NCBI GenBank assembly: GCA_940671915.1 | Contig: CALNVZ010003743.1 | Coordinates: forward strand, 22,454 to 86,453 | Direction: 5' to 3' | DNA: 64,000 bases | From: Paracentrotus lividus | Lineage: Eukaryota > Echinodermata > Echinoidea > Camarodonta > Echinidae | Shown here: positions 11,789 through 21,759 of the stretch, piece after piece | How positions within the stretch are numbered: position 1 is the stretch's first letter | Layout: every line of letters begins with the position of its first letter | Notes under the pieces: generated by a model | Database searches by the model: none | The model's input: only the letters and a program-made list of their open reading frames with translations | Told to the model about the DNA's origin: nothing | Translations under genes and position numbers: made by a program

Positions 11789-12311
11789 AGGGCATTTGGG
11801 AATAGAGAAATGCAAGAGAAGAGCCCGTGAAGTTCTATATTGGCCGCAAATAAACTAAGATGTAACAAACATGGTTCAAGACTGTGTAGCATGTCAGTTG
11901 TACAAACCAAAACAACAACAAGAGAGTCTACATCAACACGAGACTCCAGATAGACCGTGGGAAAAAGTCGGTTCAGACTTATTTTCATTCAATGGTAGGG
12001 ACTATCTAGTAGTAGTTGATTACTATTCGCAGTTCATAGAACTAGGTCAAATGTCAACAACAAGTAGTAAGTCAGTAATCACAAAACTCACTGAGGAGAT
12101 TTTTGCGAGACGTGGTACTCCTTGTGAATTAGTCACAGACAATGGTCCACAATATGCGAGTTCAGAATTCAAACACTTCGCAAGAGACTGGGACTTTATT
12201 TACACAACTATGAGTCCGTATTATCCTCAGTCTAATGGTTGTGCAGAGGGAGCTGTCAAGATTGCTAAGAATCTACTGAGAAAGTGCCAGCATAGTAACC
12301 AGGATATGTAA
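11784..12311 (+). pseudogene. Gypsy integrase N-terminus and DDE core
   Basis: The frame differs from the RNase H frame. A zinc-binding HEGH...CVAC segment comes first (His codons at 11784 and 11793), interrupted by an in-frame TAA near 11851-11856 within WPQIN. The core then carries Asp in GSDLF (codon 11976), Asp in TDNGPQ (codon 12138) and Glu in GCAEGA (codon 12246), a D-X35-E spacing typical of retroviral-type integrases. It ends at a stop (12309-12311) shortly after the core, where unrelated DNA begins. All three catalytic acids are still present. Confidence 0.85.
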
Positions 12312-12530
12312 TGAATCGTAACTTGAGATAATTTGCCTTAGATGAGTACCAGTCAGAGATAATCATAATGAGCATCTTTTCAGATCTAACACCCTGATAG
12401 CTCTAGCTGTCGGTCTTGGACTGGGTGGTTAAATACCGCCTTGCACTGAACTCCTGTAGTCGAGTCTTGCACTAGGTTTGGAGATCTAACCTGCGCCCTG
12501 ATGGAAGGAAAGGAAGGAAAGGCAGAAGCA
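12312..12530. other. foreign segment interrupting the integrase
   Basis: About 220 bases here do not read as integrase in any frame, and the expected part between the core and the C-terminal domain is missing. The piece has two AGATCTAAC copies 100 bases apart (about 12383 and 12483), each followed within about 10 bases by CCCTGAT, and ends in an A/G-rich GGAAAGGAAGGAAAGG tract. It may be a SINE-like insertion or a replacement. I do not recognise the family. Confidence 0.45.
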
Positions 12531-12912
12531 GAAGCAGAAACAACGGTATGACCAACATGCTTGTGATCTACCAGAACTTAGCATTGGTCAGCATGTCAGA
12601 CTTCTTGACATGAACACTCACAGATGGTCAGAGCAAGGTGTTGTTAAGACTATGCTAGAAAACAGGTCTTATCTGGTACAAAGTGAACACGGTGTAATCC
12701 GCAGACGAAACCGTCGTCACATCAGACCAACTCGTTGTAAGAAACGTAATATCGCCCATGATGTCGACTACGATGACGATCAGCCAGAGAATGTCGAAGA
12801 TGACTACGATGCTAATCCACCAGCAGATGATGCGCCATCGACATCGACAGCAACGCGTACAACCAGAAGCGGACGCACTGTGAAGCCGCTAGATCGCTTA
12901 ATTGAACATTAA
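12531..12912 (+). pseudogene. Gypsy integrase C-terminal domain
   Basis: The open part starts by about 12560 and includes a GQHVRLLD strand, HRWSEQGVV and a VIRRRNRRHIRP segment. This is the usual small beta-barrel-like end of mag-lineage integrases. An acidic, Asp-rich tail and an S/T-rich TSTATRTTRSGR stretch follow, with a stop at 12910-12912. The open reading from 12610 would lack most of the domain, so I treat it as the downstream remnant of the broken integrase, not a separate gene. Confidence 0.75.
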
Positions 12913-13253
12913 TTAAACCTACAGGAAGTGCATGAAGAAACTTATCAAAACAAAGTGATAGTAAAAACTGGACAATAATTATAATAGAAACTCAAAGGAA
13001 AGAACTTGGAACCACAAACAGAACACTCAACGCAAGCAGTTATATCTTTGAAAGGACTTTAATCATTGGACTCTTAAACAGAGGAACTCAGTTGAAAATA
13101 ATACATCACCAAATGAAAAGTTGTATATATGTTTGTGTTATTGAAGGCTGTTTGCAGAAAAAAGGTTAAACAGGCTTCAAATATGATATTATGTTTTATA
13201 AGTTTGTAAAGGCACCTCAGGTAAAAATATGTCTAATATCGAGACAAGCTCTT

Positions 13254-13268
13254 TTAAAGAAAGGGAGG
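13254..13268 (+). promoter_or_regulatory. polypurine tract of Gypsy element
   Basis: AAAGAAAGGGAGG lies directly before the TGTAATGAT start of the right LTR, as expected for the plus-strand primer in reverse transcription. Confidence 0.7.
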
Positions 13269-13437
13269 TGTAATGATAAGTGATTAACGTCTTGATTAGA
13301 GACTAGGTCTTGCCATCGGAGGTGCCTTGAAGATACGATTGAAGCTCCTAATTAAACATATTAGAATCAACACTTGACCGTTCAGTGTATTCTGTCAGAT
13401 GTTAGTTGTAATACCATAAACTTCTAGCATTATAATA
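13269..13437 (+). repeat. right LTR of Gypsy element
   Basis: About 169 bases pair with 8324-8479, sharing the start, the TAGGTCTTG...CATCGG section and the CTAGCATTATAATA end. AAAT follows, matching the four bases before the left LTR. Confidence 0.65.
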
Positions 13438-13580
13438 AAATCATGCTTGTCACAAGATATTTGTGTAATCTCATTACCAGGTAATGCCTAGACCAGACCA
13501 AGACATGGAATCAATCAAGGAATGCTGTGATTCAGTTGGTTTGAATGTAGAGGGAGTCCTTTACCAGACTTCTCGCACCA

Positions 13581-14553
13581 CTCTGCTGAATTACCCTAGT
13601 AGCTTCTTCACTAGAATGCTAGAAGGCGCGATCCTCTAGGGAAGAAGGGAGATACACGACAATGTGCTAACAATCACACAATCTCTTTAATTTCACACGC
13701 GAGCAAAATTCTCCTCAATGTGATAGTCGAGAGAATTAGAGATCATCTTGGAAAAGAGTTCGACAAGAACAGGCTGGATTTAGAGGGGGGGGGTGGGGCA
13801 GAGGAACCAGAAATCAAATAGGAAACATGAGAAACCTAATGGAAAAGAGCATGGAATTTCAATATCCACCATATCTGTGCTTTATTTTTATTATTTACAC
13901 ATCAAAAAGCAGAGGAAGACACCATCGTACACACTTCGTTGACTTAGAAATGTTGCCTAGAACCTCTTTACCACAGTCACCAACCAGATTTTGAGAGGAT
14001 ACCACCGGGGCCTAGGTCTACAATAATTCCGGATAGGCGAAGTCATTTTGACGGAAAGCGCATCCAAGACAGGCCAGTCTTCCAGGAAGGGCGATGATCA
14101 CTCAAGGGTCCTAAGACTGAGATCGATCGAAATCTCCTTCTAGAGTGGAGTATGGTAGTCAATCAAGAGATGCAGCGAGCCAGACCGAATACCAGAAGGG
14201 ACACTAGTAAGCTTAAAGATCCTCACCAGAAAGCTGCGAGAGGATGGTCATGAAGGAGGATTCGGTAACCAACACGAAATAGAGTTCATTGCAATCACCA
14301 GACAAACAACGGGATACAACTCAGGGAAATTCTAATGGACGCAATTAAGAAACTGTTACAAGAACATTGAAATAATCACCTGCAAAAGTGAACTCTGAAC
14401 TTTGTGATATTTATCATATTTTGTATAGGATAGGATATAAACATTTATATAGCGCTCTCAATTACTCAATTGATGTATGATGTTTTCGTTTGTATGCATG
14501 AGCAAACTTTGATATTATTGTTGTTATGATATAGACGATGTAGACATATTTTC
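13581..14553 (+). repeat. 1-kb non-LTR RT-derived unit, solitary copy P1
   Basis: It matches the tandem units at 31.6-33.96 kb (+) and 25.26-29.08 kb (-). The translated pieces include GTRNQIGNMRNLMEK and a CFI segment, as in the RT of jockey/CR1-like non-LTR elements. The part where the catalytic aspartate should follow CFI is replaced by an extra A/T-rich piece in every copy I compared. A WRSMVV-like segment near 14145-14175 resembles the end of such proteins. It is a relic and no gene is claimed. Confidence 0.7.
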
Positions 14554-15339
14554 CCTGCCGTAGGAAAACAACCTTCGAGGTTGTCCTCCTAAACGGTTGT
14601 GAATTGCAATTTTGTGATAATTTGTGGCTTGTTTTGGGTGAATCTGTTGTTGGACCTCTTGGAGGTCTACCCTATCTGTAAAATTTAAAGTAGTTTAATA
14701 TTTTGGTGGCCGTGTGCGTGTTTTTTGGACGTGTAATCGCGAACATCGCCCCCTTTTCTCCTTACGTGTGTAGTTTTTGGACCGGCGGGTTCGGGCTTTG
14801 TTAAACATTCCCCACCTACTTTCGGTGCACATCGGGTATTAGCGCGGTTTTTGTTATTGTTCTCCCGTTCTTTAGGCTTTCTTGACTCTCTTATTTAGTA
14901 GTTGAGTCTTTTTCTTGCATTTGTATAATAACGTTCTGTGTTTATTTCAGAATGACGGAAATTTTCCTGTCAAGGTTTTCAACATAGTCGCAGAAGTCTA
15001 AGAGCAGAGCCTTCTTCTAGGTGTTTCTGAGACAAACTTAGAGACACCACATCGTCGGAAATGACGATGCTGAAAAGGAGACCACCGGAAAAAACGGAGT
15101 TCCAGATCTCGTCGAGCGTAAAAGTCGGGATTACACCCGCCCGTCGCTCGCGTATGGACCGTGGCAGCTGGGTAAGTCCACACTCGGTCCGCGTGCCCCG
15201 GTAAGTCGTCTGGAGTCACACTGTGACTCCTGGGGAAGTCAGTCGCCTACGTCGGGCCGACCCAGCGTACGCACCGAAACGATCGTGGAAGCGATCGGGA
15301 CGCAACCGTGTAATGAGTCTCAGTCCCTGGCACTCGGTG

Positions 15340-15750
15340 GAGTGTAGTATCGATTGATCGATCGAAGTGGCCTGCCTCCTAGAGAGATCTTAAATCGATC
15401 GAAGAGGATCGGTCGTCTGGACGATCATATCAGAAAGTATCGATCTGGAGGTCACGTTACAGATCCGATTCCGCGATTCGATATCTCTAATCGATATTCC
15501 AGATCATTCCACCGGGACATCTTCAAACGATTCACCGGATCGATCATTCCGGATTCGATTCCCCCGGATCGATCCTAATAATCGATACCCCCGGATCATC
15601 ACAGAGGGCATCGCCAAATCCAGTATCGATTACAAAAATGTATCGATCATGTACGTCAACGATAGCGAAGATCGATCGCAAATCGTTCATTTTCAGATCG
15701 ATATCAATGATCGATTCCTCGGGAAGAATTGTCTGATGGAACGGAATCAT
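15340..15750. other. ATCGAT/GATC-dense stretch in the DIRS gag-like region
   Basis: Roughly 20 GATC or ATCGAT words occur in 400 bases, including repeated CCGGATCGAT-like phrases. Frames are open on both strands here (for example 15354-15578 on + and 15544-15750 on -), because the word is its own complement. The region may be the charged gag segment of the DIRS element. No protein is claimed. Confidence 0.45.
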
Positions 15751-17559
15751 ATCATATGGCTGTTCATCCTTGAATCGGTTTGATGAGCGTTCTTTCTATT
15801 CATCTTCGAACTACACCAGACGTTCAAAACAGTGATCCCAATCTGCACTGTCAGGAATTCCAATTACTTCCGATTCACCAAAACTGTTACACTATCCAAA
15901 AGCTCCAGGCAGCTTTGGGACCCCTCACCAGTCCGGAAAGTTTTCCGACGCCTTTCGATTTTACAGAGCTAGGAGAACCTCCGGAGGGAGCTCTCGGTGT
16001 ACAAGAAATTGTTAGAACGACAACGTTCTCAGCCTACTCAGTTATCTACACGACACTTATGTGACATTGCCGTACAGCCCAGCATACTCTCCCCAATATG
16101 GACCGGATCTTGATAGAGCTCTCGAAATGCAGATTTCAGGAGTCTTCTAGCGAAGGAGAAGAAGAGAGATTTTCACCACGGAATTTCACAGCTCCAACCC
16201 TTCGCATCACTCATGAACTCATCTTGAGGAGAGATGTCCATCGCAGCCTCATTCAACGCAGCTCACAGTTATGCCGATAAGTGATAAATCCCGCCAAATC
16301 AGGATTGTGATTTTGATTCGGAGGGAGACACACCAGGTCAGACAGCCCCGGTTGAAATTCCGGAGATGAATCTTAGCTCTTTAAGACCTAGCACCAGAAA
16401 GGCCGGATTCGACCGGAGGAGAAACAAGGGCGGAAGGATTCTTGGCTGAAGTTCAGAAAAGATCGAACTTTCAGGACTTAGCCCCGGAGACGCACAAGCA
16501 AGAGTTTAGGAGCTGCCAAATCTCTAACACAAACAAGGCTATTGGGTAAGCTAGCTTCCAATTCATCAATCAAAGAGGAGATGAAGTCGTTTTTAATAGC
16601 AAAACTCTCTCTCCGGAATCTTATCAAACCGCTCAAAGAGCCACTTTACAAGTCGCACTCATGGACAAGAAGGCGCAGAAAAGCCTTATCATATCCACGG
16701 ATCAGGCTCTGATCAACGATATGCTTATCGAGTGGTGCTAGCGGCGTCAGGGAACTCAACATCTCAACAGATCGATAGAGAAGAGATTCTTAAGCTTTAA
16801 GAGAAGTGTCACGTTGATGGTTGTTCCCAGAATGGCGGTAATCCAAACACCTGGACAGAGAACGCAGCGAACGGCGTATGAAGAGACTCAAATTCGGAAT
16901 CCTTGATTCCGGATAATTGCTGGATAGGGATACAGTTGACTCACCCTTCCTCTGTGGGGATACTTCTCAGACGTTTCAAAGAAGGAGATCGAAGTCAGAG
17001 AAGGCTCAAGAGCTTCAGAATCGTTAGGGAATTAGAAAGCGAAGCTCACTACTTCAAGCCTCAATCGAGTTATTCCACCTAGCCGCTGAATCCTACATTC
17101 TAGCTCTAGGAAGCGGAAGTCCGTATCAGAGCTCGGAACCACATCATACTTCACAGGCTCACTACTCGCAACGCCAATATACGTATCAAGGATCAACCTA
17201 AATACGTTAACCTAAACGAGTCCCACATCAGACCCAACGATCGCGTGGGGGGAGTAATGGACCTTGAGGCCAGAGGATAATCCAGAAACTTCTTCAGATC
17301 TGCCTTCCTCTCAGCCCTTTCACAGGGTGGGAAGCGCCTCAGGTTGACTTCCCACCAGCGTCTGGCGGTTCGGGAGTGCAGTAGGAGGCCGACTTTCGGC
17401 ACTTCCGTGCGATAATGGAGACAATCACAAGCGATGTCCTTTATCTATCGTAAATAACAGACGGACTCAAGATCGATCTAAGCACCTCTCTCCCGGAGGG
17501 TCCTCCGGACCGGCAACAACTCTATCCCCATTTTCAGAGCACATCTCAAAAGAAATTCT

Positions 17560-18290
17560 CGGTTGCTCCTGGAAAGGAGGCGATAGAAGAGGTCACTTAT
17601 ACAGAGCTTGTGCCTGTCCCCGATTTTCGTAAATCCAACGCGGGGATATCACTAAGAGTGATCCTAAATATGAAGGGCCATAAACAACAAAACACAGTCG
17701 CATTCCGCATGGACACCTAGCTACAATCCTTCCCTCCCTTGGAAATCAGATCTAGCGTATCATAGACTTAGACGCATTACTTCCATGTACCCATGCATGT
17801 TTCGGGACGAAATCTTCTGGAGATCCAGTTCGGGGGCAGACCTAACAGATACAAGGCTCTCCCTTCGGTCGCGACCCAGCTCGAGAGTATTTACCAGGTG
17901 ATCGGACCTGCAGTCTACCTTCAGAGGCCGAGACTTCAGATCTTCCCTACTTAGACGATTGGATCTTTTAGATCCAACCGGGGACAGACTCAAAGACACT
18001 GAGCTCCTAATCACGACCACGGCAAGAAACTGGATTTTATAATAAACTGGAAAGAAGTTCAGAACTACTCCCTCACGCACGCCCATATTAGGGCTCATAC
18101 TTAGACTTAGCAAACAGCCTGGCAGACCCAGCCTAGAGAGTGTAGGCTGATCACCTAGCAGCATCCTGGTTCAGCAAAGATAGAGTCCAAGCAGTAACTT
18201 GGCCAAAGGTGGCTAGGCTACTAGCGAAGGCTGTGGAACCTATGACCGGATTGCAGACTTTTTGATGAGACCTTTCCAATTTCACTTTTC
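17560..18290 (+). pseudogene. DIRS reverse transcriptase remnant
   Basis: Translated pieces in shifting frames include LNMKGHK (about 17667-17690), FRMDT (about 17703-17718), a YKALP segment with IGP and LQIFP at about 17850-17945 that would precede the active site, then KLDFIINWK at about 18028-18053 and an LGYxxRL segment near 18210. These are the successive blocks of DIRS RT. The YxDD box falls in a section disrupted near 17945-17960. I count more than five shifts, so it is a clear pseudogene. Confidence 0.7.
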
Positions 18291-18299
18291 TAAATCACC

Positions 18300-18960
18300 T
18301 CTAGGCCGAACATCAGTTTCGCCGGAAGATGATCCCCGTTTCGTTCGGAGTGAAGATCCTGATTCGTCAATGGTCTAGACGAGGATTTATTTGCTCCAAG
18401 GAAAGCCGTTTCTCTTGCACCTTTTCCTCGATCACAGCTCGACCACGGACGCATCTCAAACAGCTGGCGAAAAGCCAATTGTCAGGATCACATGTGTTTC
18501 AGGAGAATGGGACCTTTCCAACACCTTTACCGCAATAAATTTTCTGGAACTTCTAGCTAGGTATGGAAAGTCTTAAAATCATTTCAGGGACCTGTGCTCA
18601 AACCAGACAGTCTTTTCTTGACGGACAACACAGTAGTAATGTCATACATAAATCGACAAGGAGGAACACACTCTTTTACTCTGACAGATGACCTTTCAAC
18701 TATGGATTGGCCAATCGAGGAGAACATCGTTCGTCATCGCCTCTCACATCCCAGGAGTGGAGAATTAAGATAACGTCGGACTGTTCCTTTCAGGTGAGAG
18801 GAATAGTTCTTTCCGTCTACCGTCCGGACAGATGGACGGCTCAGCTGTCCGGCAAGGATTTCTTCTCGCTTGATAAAGCCAGGATACGACCTGACCGGAT
18901 AGACCTGTTCGCGTTCATCCGAGAACAACAGTCCGATTTTTTGCCTCCAAAATAAAGGAA
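18300..18960 (+). pseudogene. DIRS RNase H remnant
   Basis: The most secure block is LFLTDNTVVMSYINRQGGTH (18612-18671), typical of DIRS RNase H. A TDASQT piece lies upstream (about 18450), with INFLELLA (about 18535-18560) and IEENI(V) (about 18714) after it. Each block is in a different frame from its neighbours. The domain would have removed RNA from the hybrid during DIRS replication. Confidence 0.75.
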
Positions 18961-19259
18961 AGAGAATGGCAGACAGGCGTGAGAGACGCATTTTCAATAC
19001 CCTGGGACAGGTTCTGAAGGCGATTGCGTTCCCTCCCTTCCAAACTTATCCCACTAGTTCGTCAGGAAGATCAGGAAAGACAGACAAAAGCATCGGTGAA
19101 TTTCTCACGCACCACATGGCCCCAGAAACCGAGCGTAGGTTCAAGATCTTCTTCCTCTATTGGTGGAAAAAGGAACTCTTTGGCAACTTCCATGGTGCAA
19201 GGATCTGGTCTACCAACCAGTTTCAGAGAATCCTCCAACGAACATCGGAGCACCTCAGA

Positions 19260-19850
19260 TTGACCGTCTGGCCGTTAAATCGGCGAGTCAGGCCAGAGCA
19301 GAAGGCTTTCTGAACTGTGCAGCCCACTTTTGGAAAGTAGAGGAGAAAAGGGGGGGGCCCTCCACCAGAAAGGTCTACTCTTTCAAGAAATGGAATTTGG
19401 CCAAAATTAAAAAGAATTGGTGTGTGAAGAAGGGATACCCCCAAGAGAAGAAGCTTCTTTGCCGCTATTAGCTGACTCATCATTACGCTTACGACAAGGG
19501 AAAAGCACTATCCACGCTTTAGAGTTACAGATCCCGATCGCGGCTATGCACATTAGGATTTTGAAGATGGATCGTCGGGGTCTTCTGCTCCTACGTTATT
19601 CAGCCTGTTACGTTCTTCTATCTCTCAAGAGACCCACTCCTTCAGGCCTAGCTACCCTCTTGAGTCTCCCAAAGGTGTTAGAAAGCATTAGCGAAGCCTC
19701 CACTTTCGAACCTCTCCATTCGGCATCTCTGCTAGACACAACGATAAAGACATGTTTTCTGTTGGCAGTAGCATCAGGACAACGAGTGAGCTCTCTTCAT
19801 GCTCTCTGGTCTACTCTGTCAATCAATTCGCAAGAGGCCACATAAGATGG
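19260..19850 (+). pseudogene. DIRS tyrosine recombinase remnant
   Basis: A helical N-terminal part (RAEGFLNCAAHFWK, STRKVYSFKKWN) is followed in another frame (19417-19845) by EPLHSASLLDTTIKTCFLLA and ASGQRVSSLHAL. The arginine of GQRVS (codon 19783-19785) matches the first catalytic Arg of tyrosine recombinases. The frame ends at 19845, before the HxxR box and the catalytic tyrosine, which are absent. It would have integrated the circular DIRS intermediate. Confidence 0.75.
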
Positions 19851-20277
19851 GGAACGGGGGTGTTAATCTAAGGAGTGAGAGTTTGAGGGGAGAACTAGAG
19901 AAGGGTAAAATGGGTGGTTATTTCTGTCCCGTTGAACCCCAACGCGAAGTTTACTGCCTTTTCTAAAAACTACTAAAAACCAATCAGAAAGAAGAAAAGA
20001 GAAGAACTTCGGGCCTATGTAGAAATTTCTCGCCCACTCACCAAGTTTCGTTCCAATACGGAGGGGATAAAAGTATGGTTGCCCGTGAGGCCCTAAAGTA
20101 GGGTACCTGGACAAGTTAAAGAATCGACGAAAATCAGACCAACTGTTGCTAATTACTTTAAGTCCTTTTCTCAATTCTAAAAGCACGAAATTGGTTGTTA
20201 GCAGCCTCAACACGCCGGTCCTAACGCCCAGGTCTCTGACACTACCTCAGAGCGCACACACTAGCCGAGCATTAGAA
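19690..20277 (+). repeat. left arm of ~580-bp inverted repeat at the DIRS end
   Basis: Starting within the recombinase, this stretch is mirrored by 21045-21600: AGCGAAGCCTCC (19690s) against GGAGGCTTCGCT (21565), and GACACTACCTCAGAGCGCAC (20237) against its complement near 21078-21100. The arms differ by many small indels. The loop between them is 20278-21044. It may record two head-to-head DIRS ends or a repair fold-back. Confidence 0.7.
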
Positions 20278-21044
20278 TACACAAGATTACACAAAAAACT
20301 GATTTATTGTTGATTTGATAAATGATGTGTATGGATGATTATGATGGGTGGATGTATGTTGTGAGTGGTGATGATGTGTTTGATGATGAATAATACTGGT
20401 GTATGATCATATAGCAATGATGATGATTGCATGGGTGATGCGTGATGGTGATAATGATGATATCTTGTTGCTGCTGCTGTTTTAAAATAGGTGACATAAT
20501 GATGGTTAAAATGATTTAATCATAAAAATTATCACTTAATTATTACAATAAGATATATATTTGCCTACTTGTATTCGTCCTCGATCGCTGCAACCCCATC
20601 GAATATCATAACCCCGAAATTTGTCCCTATTGTTCCTATCCTAAACCCCCCCCGCCAACCATAAAGGCGCCCTTCCATACCACCCCGGCCAACAATCCTG
20701 TTATAATCTTCCTCTTTACTCTTCCGCCCTACAACATCCATGATAGCTAATGGACCGATGAGGAGAGGATCTTGTAGCAAAATATATAATTGTAAAATTA
20801 AAAATAGATAATCCAGAATGATATATTGCCTACTTTGCATCGACCAGCACCGATGTATGTACTGGGGAGGGACCGCCCTACAGATTTAGTTACTATAGGA
20901 AGAGCTGCCGCATGGATAGGAACTATGGAAAAAATTTCCTTCCACGCGGGGACATCTTTAACGTGTAGTAAGTTGTGAAAAGAATTCTGACTTCTCAGTA
21001 AGCGGCTCTACATATTTTCCTCAACAGAGACGCCCTGGAACAGG
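20278..21044. other. loop between DIRS-end arms, GAT-rich simple repeat
   Basis: An imprecise (GAT/GATGAT)n region runs from about 20320 to 20465, followed by AT-rich and C-rich sequence. A C8 run lies at about 20646. Nothing coding is supported; the minus-strand frame at 20565-20840 has no family look. Confidence 0.5.
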
Positions 21045-21600
21045 GCCCACGACGAGCTAATGCTCCTAGTGTCGTGCGCTCTGAGGTTTTAAGTGTCAGA
21101 GACTCTGGCGTTAGAGCCGCACTTGAGGTTGGCTGCTACAATCCATCTGATAAGGTGCTTTTAGAAGCTGGAGAGAAAGGAGCTTTAGTAATACGAAACA
21201 GTTGTTCTGATTTTCGTAGATCTTACTTGTCCAGGTAACCACTTTTAGGGCCCTCACGGGGGCACCATACTTTATCTCTATTTGACGAAAACTGGAGAGT
21301 GGGCGAAGAAAAATTTCTACAGGCCCGAAGTTTTCTGATTGGTTTTTAGCGATAAACTTCGCGTTGGGATCAAAAACGGACAACCCCCGTTCTCCCATCT
21401 TATGTGAGACCTCTTAACCGAAGCGATTGACAGAGCATGAAGAGAGCTCACTCCGTTGCCTGATGCCTACTGCCAACAGAAAACATGTCTTTATCTAAAT
21501 ATCCACATGTTTTTTATTAACTTGTGTCTAGCCAGAGATTGCCGATATGGAGAGGTTCGAGAGGAGGCTTCGCTATCTTCTAACACCGGAGACCCAAGAG
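21045..21600 (-). repeat. right arm of the DIRS-end inverted repeat
   Basis: This is the reverse complement of 19690-20277 with indels. It includes an inverted copy of the recombinase fragment (TGCTACTGCCAACAGAAAACA-like sequence near 21468). At 21703-21752 a short direct copy of the recombinase end (GGAGCTCTC...GGCCACATAAGATGG) appears again, so at least three copies of this end lie within 2 kb. Confidence 0.7.
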
Positions 21601-21759
21601 GTACTAACGCGAAATGCCTGAGAAGAACAACAACAGCTAACAACAAAGCACACATCAACTGCAACTCCATAGAAAACAACACTAACGAATGACGCAAGCG
21701 AACATGGAGCTCTCTCATGCTCTGTCAATCGCAAACGGAGGCCACATAAGATGGAGAAA

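Larger units (their letters stand above)
8324..13437 (+). mobile_element. Gypsy (mag/SURL-like) LTR retrotransposon, broken
   Basis: Short LTR-like ends start with TGTAATGAT (8324 and 13269) and share the phrases TAGGTCTTG and CTTGAAGAT/CTCGAAGAT and an end near TTCTAGCATTATAATA. Between them lie gag, two zinc knuckles, protease, RT, RNase H and integrase in Gypsy order. A possible 4-base duplication AAAT flanks the element (8320-8323 and 13438-13441). The coding part carries at least two frameshift zones, two in-frame stops and a foreign insertion in the integrase, so the copy cannot make its proteins. The lineage call rests on the paired zinc knuckles and on integrase placed after RNase H. 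Confidence 0.85.
14554..19850 (+). mobile_element. degraded DIRS-type retroelement
   Basis: Reverse transcriptase, RNase H and tyrosine recombinase occur in that order on the plus strand, the DIRS arrangement, and there is no DDE integrase. Frames shift every 50-150 bases. A possible gag region lies at about 15.0-17.5 kb but I cannot align it. The left terminal repeat is not defined. Its end is mirrored in inverse orientation at 21.05-21.60 kb. DIRS elements integrate through a circular intermediate using the recombinase, which fits the lack of visible target duplications. Confidence 0.75.
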
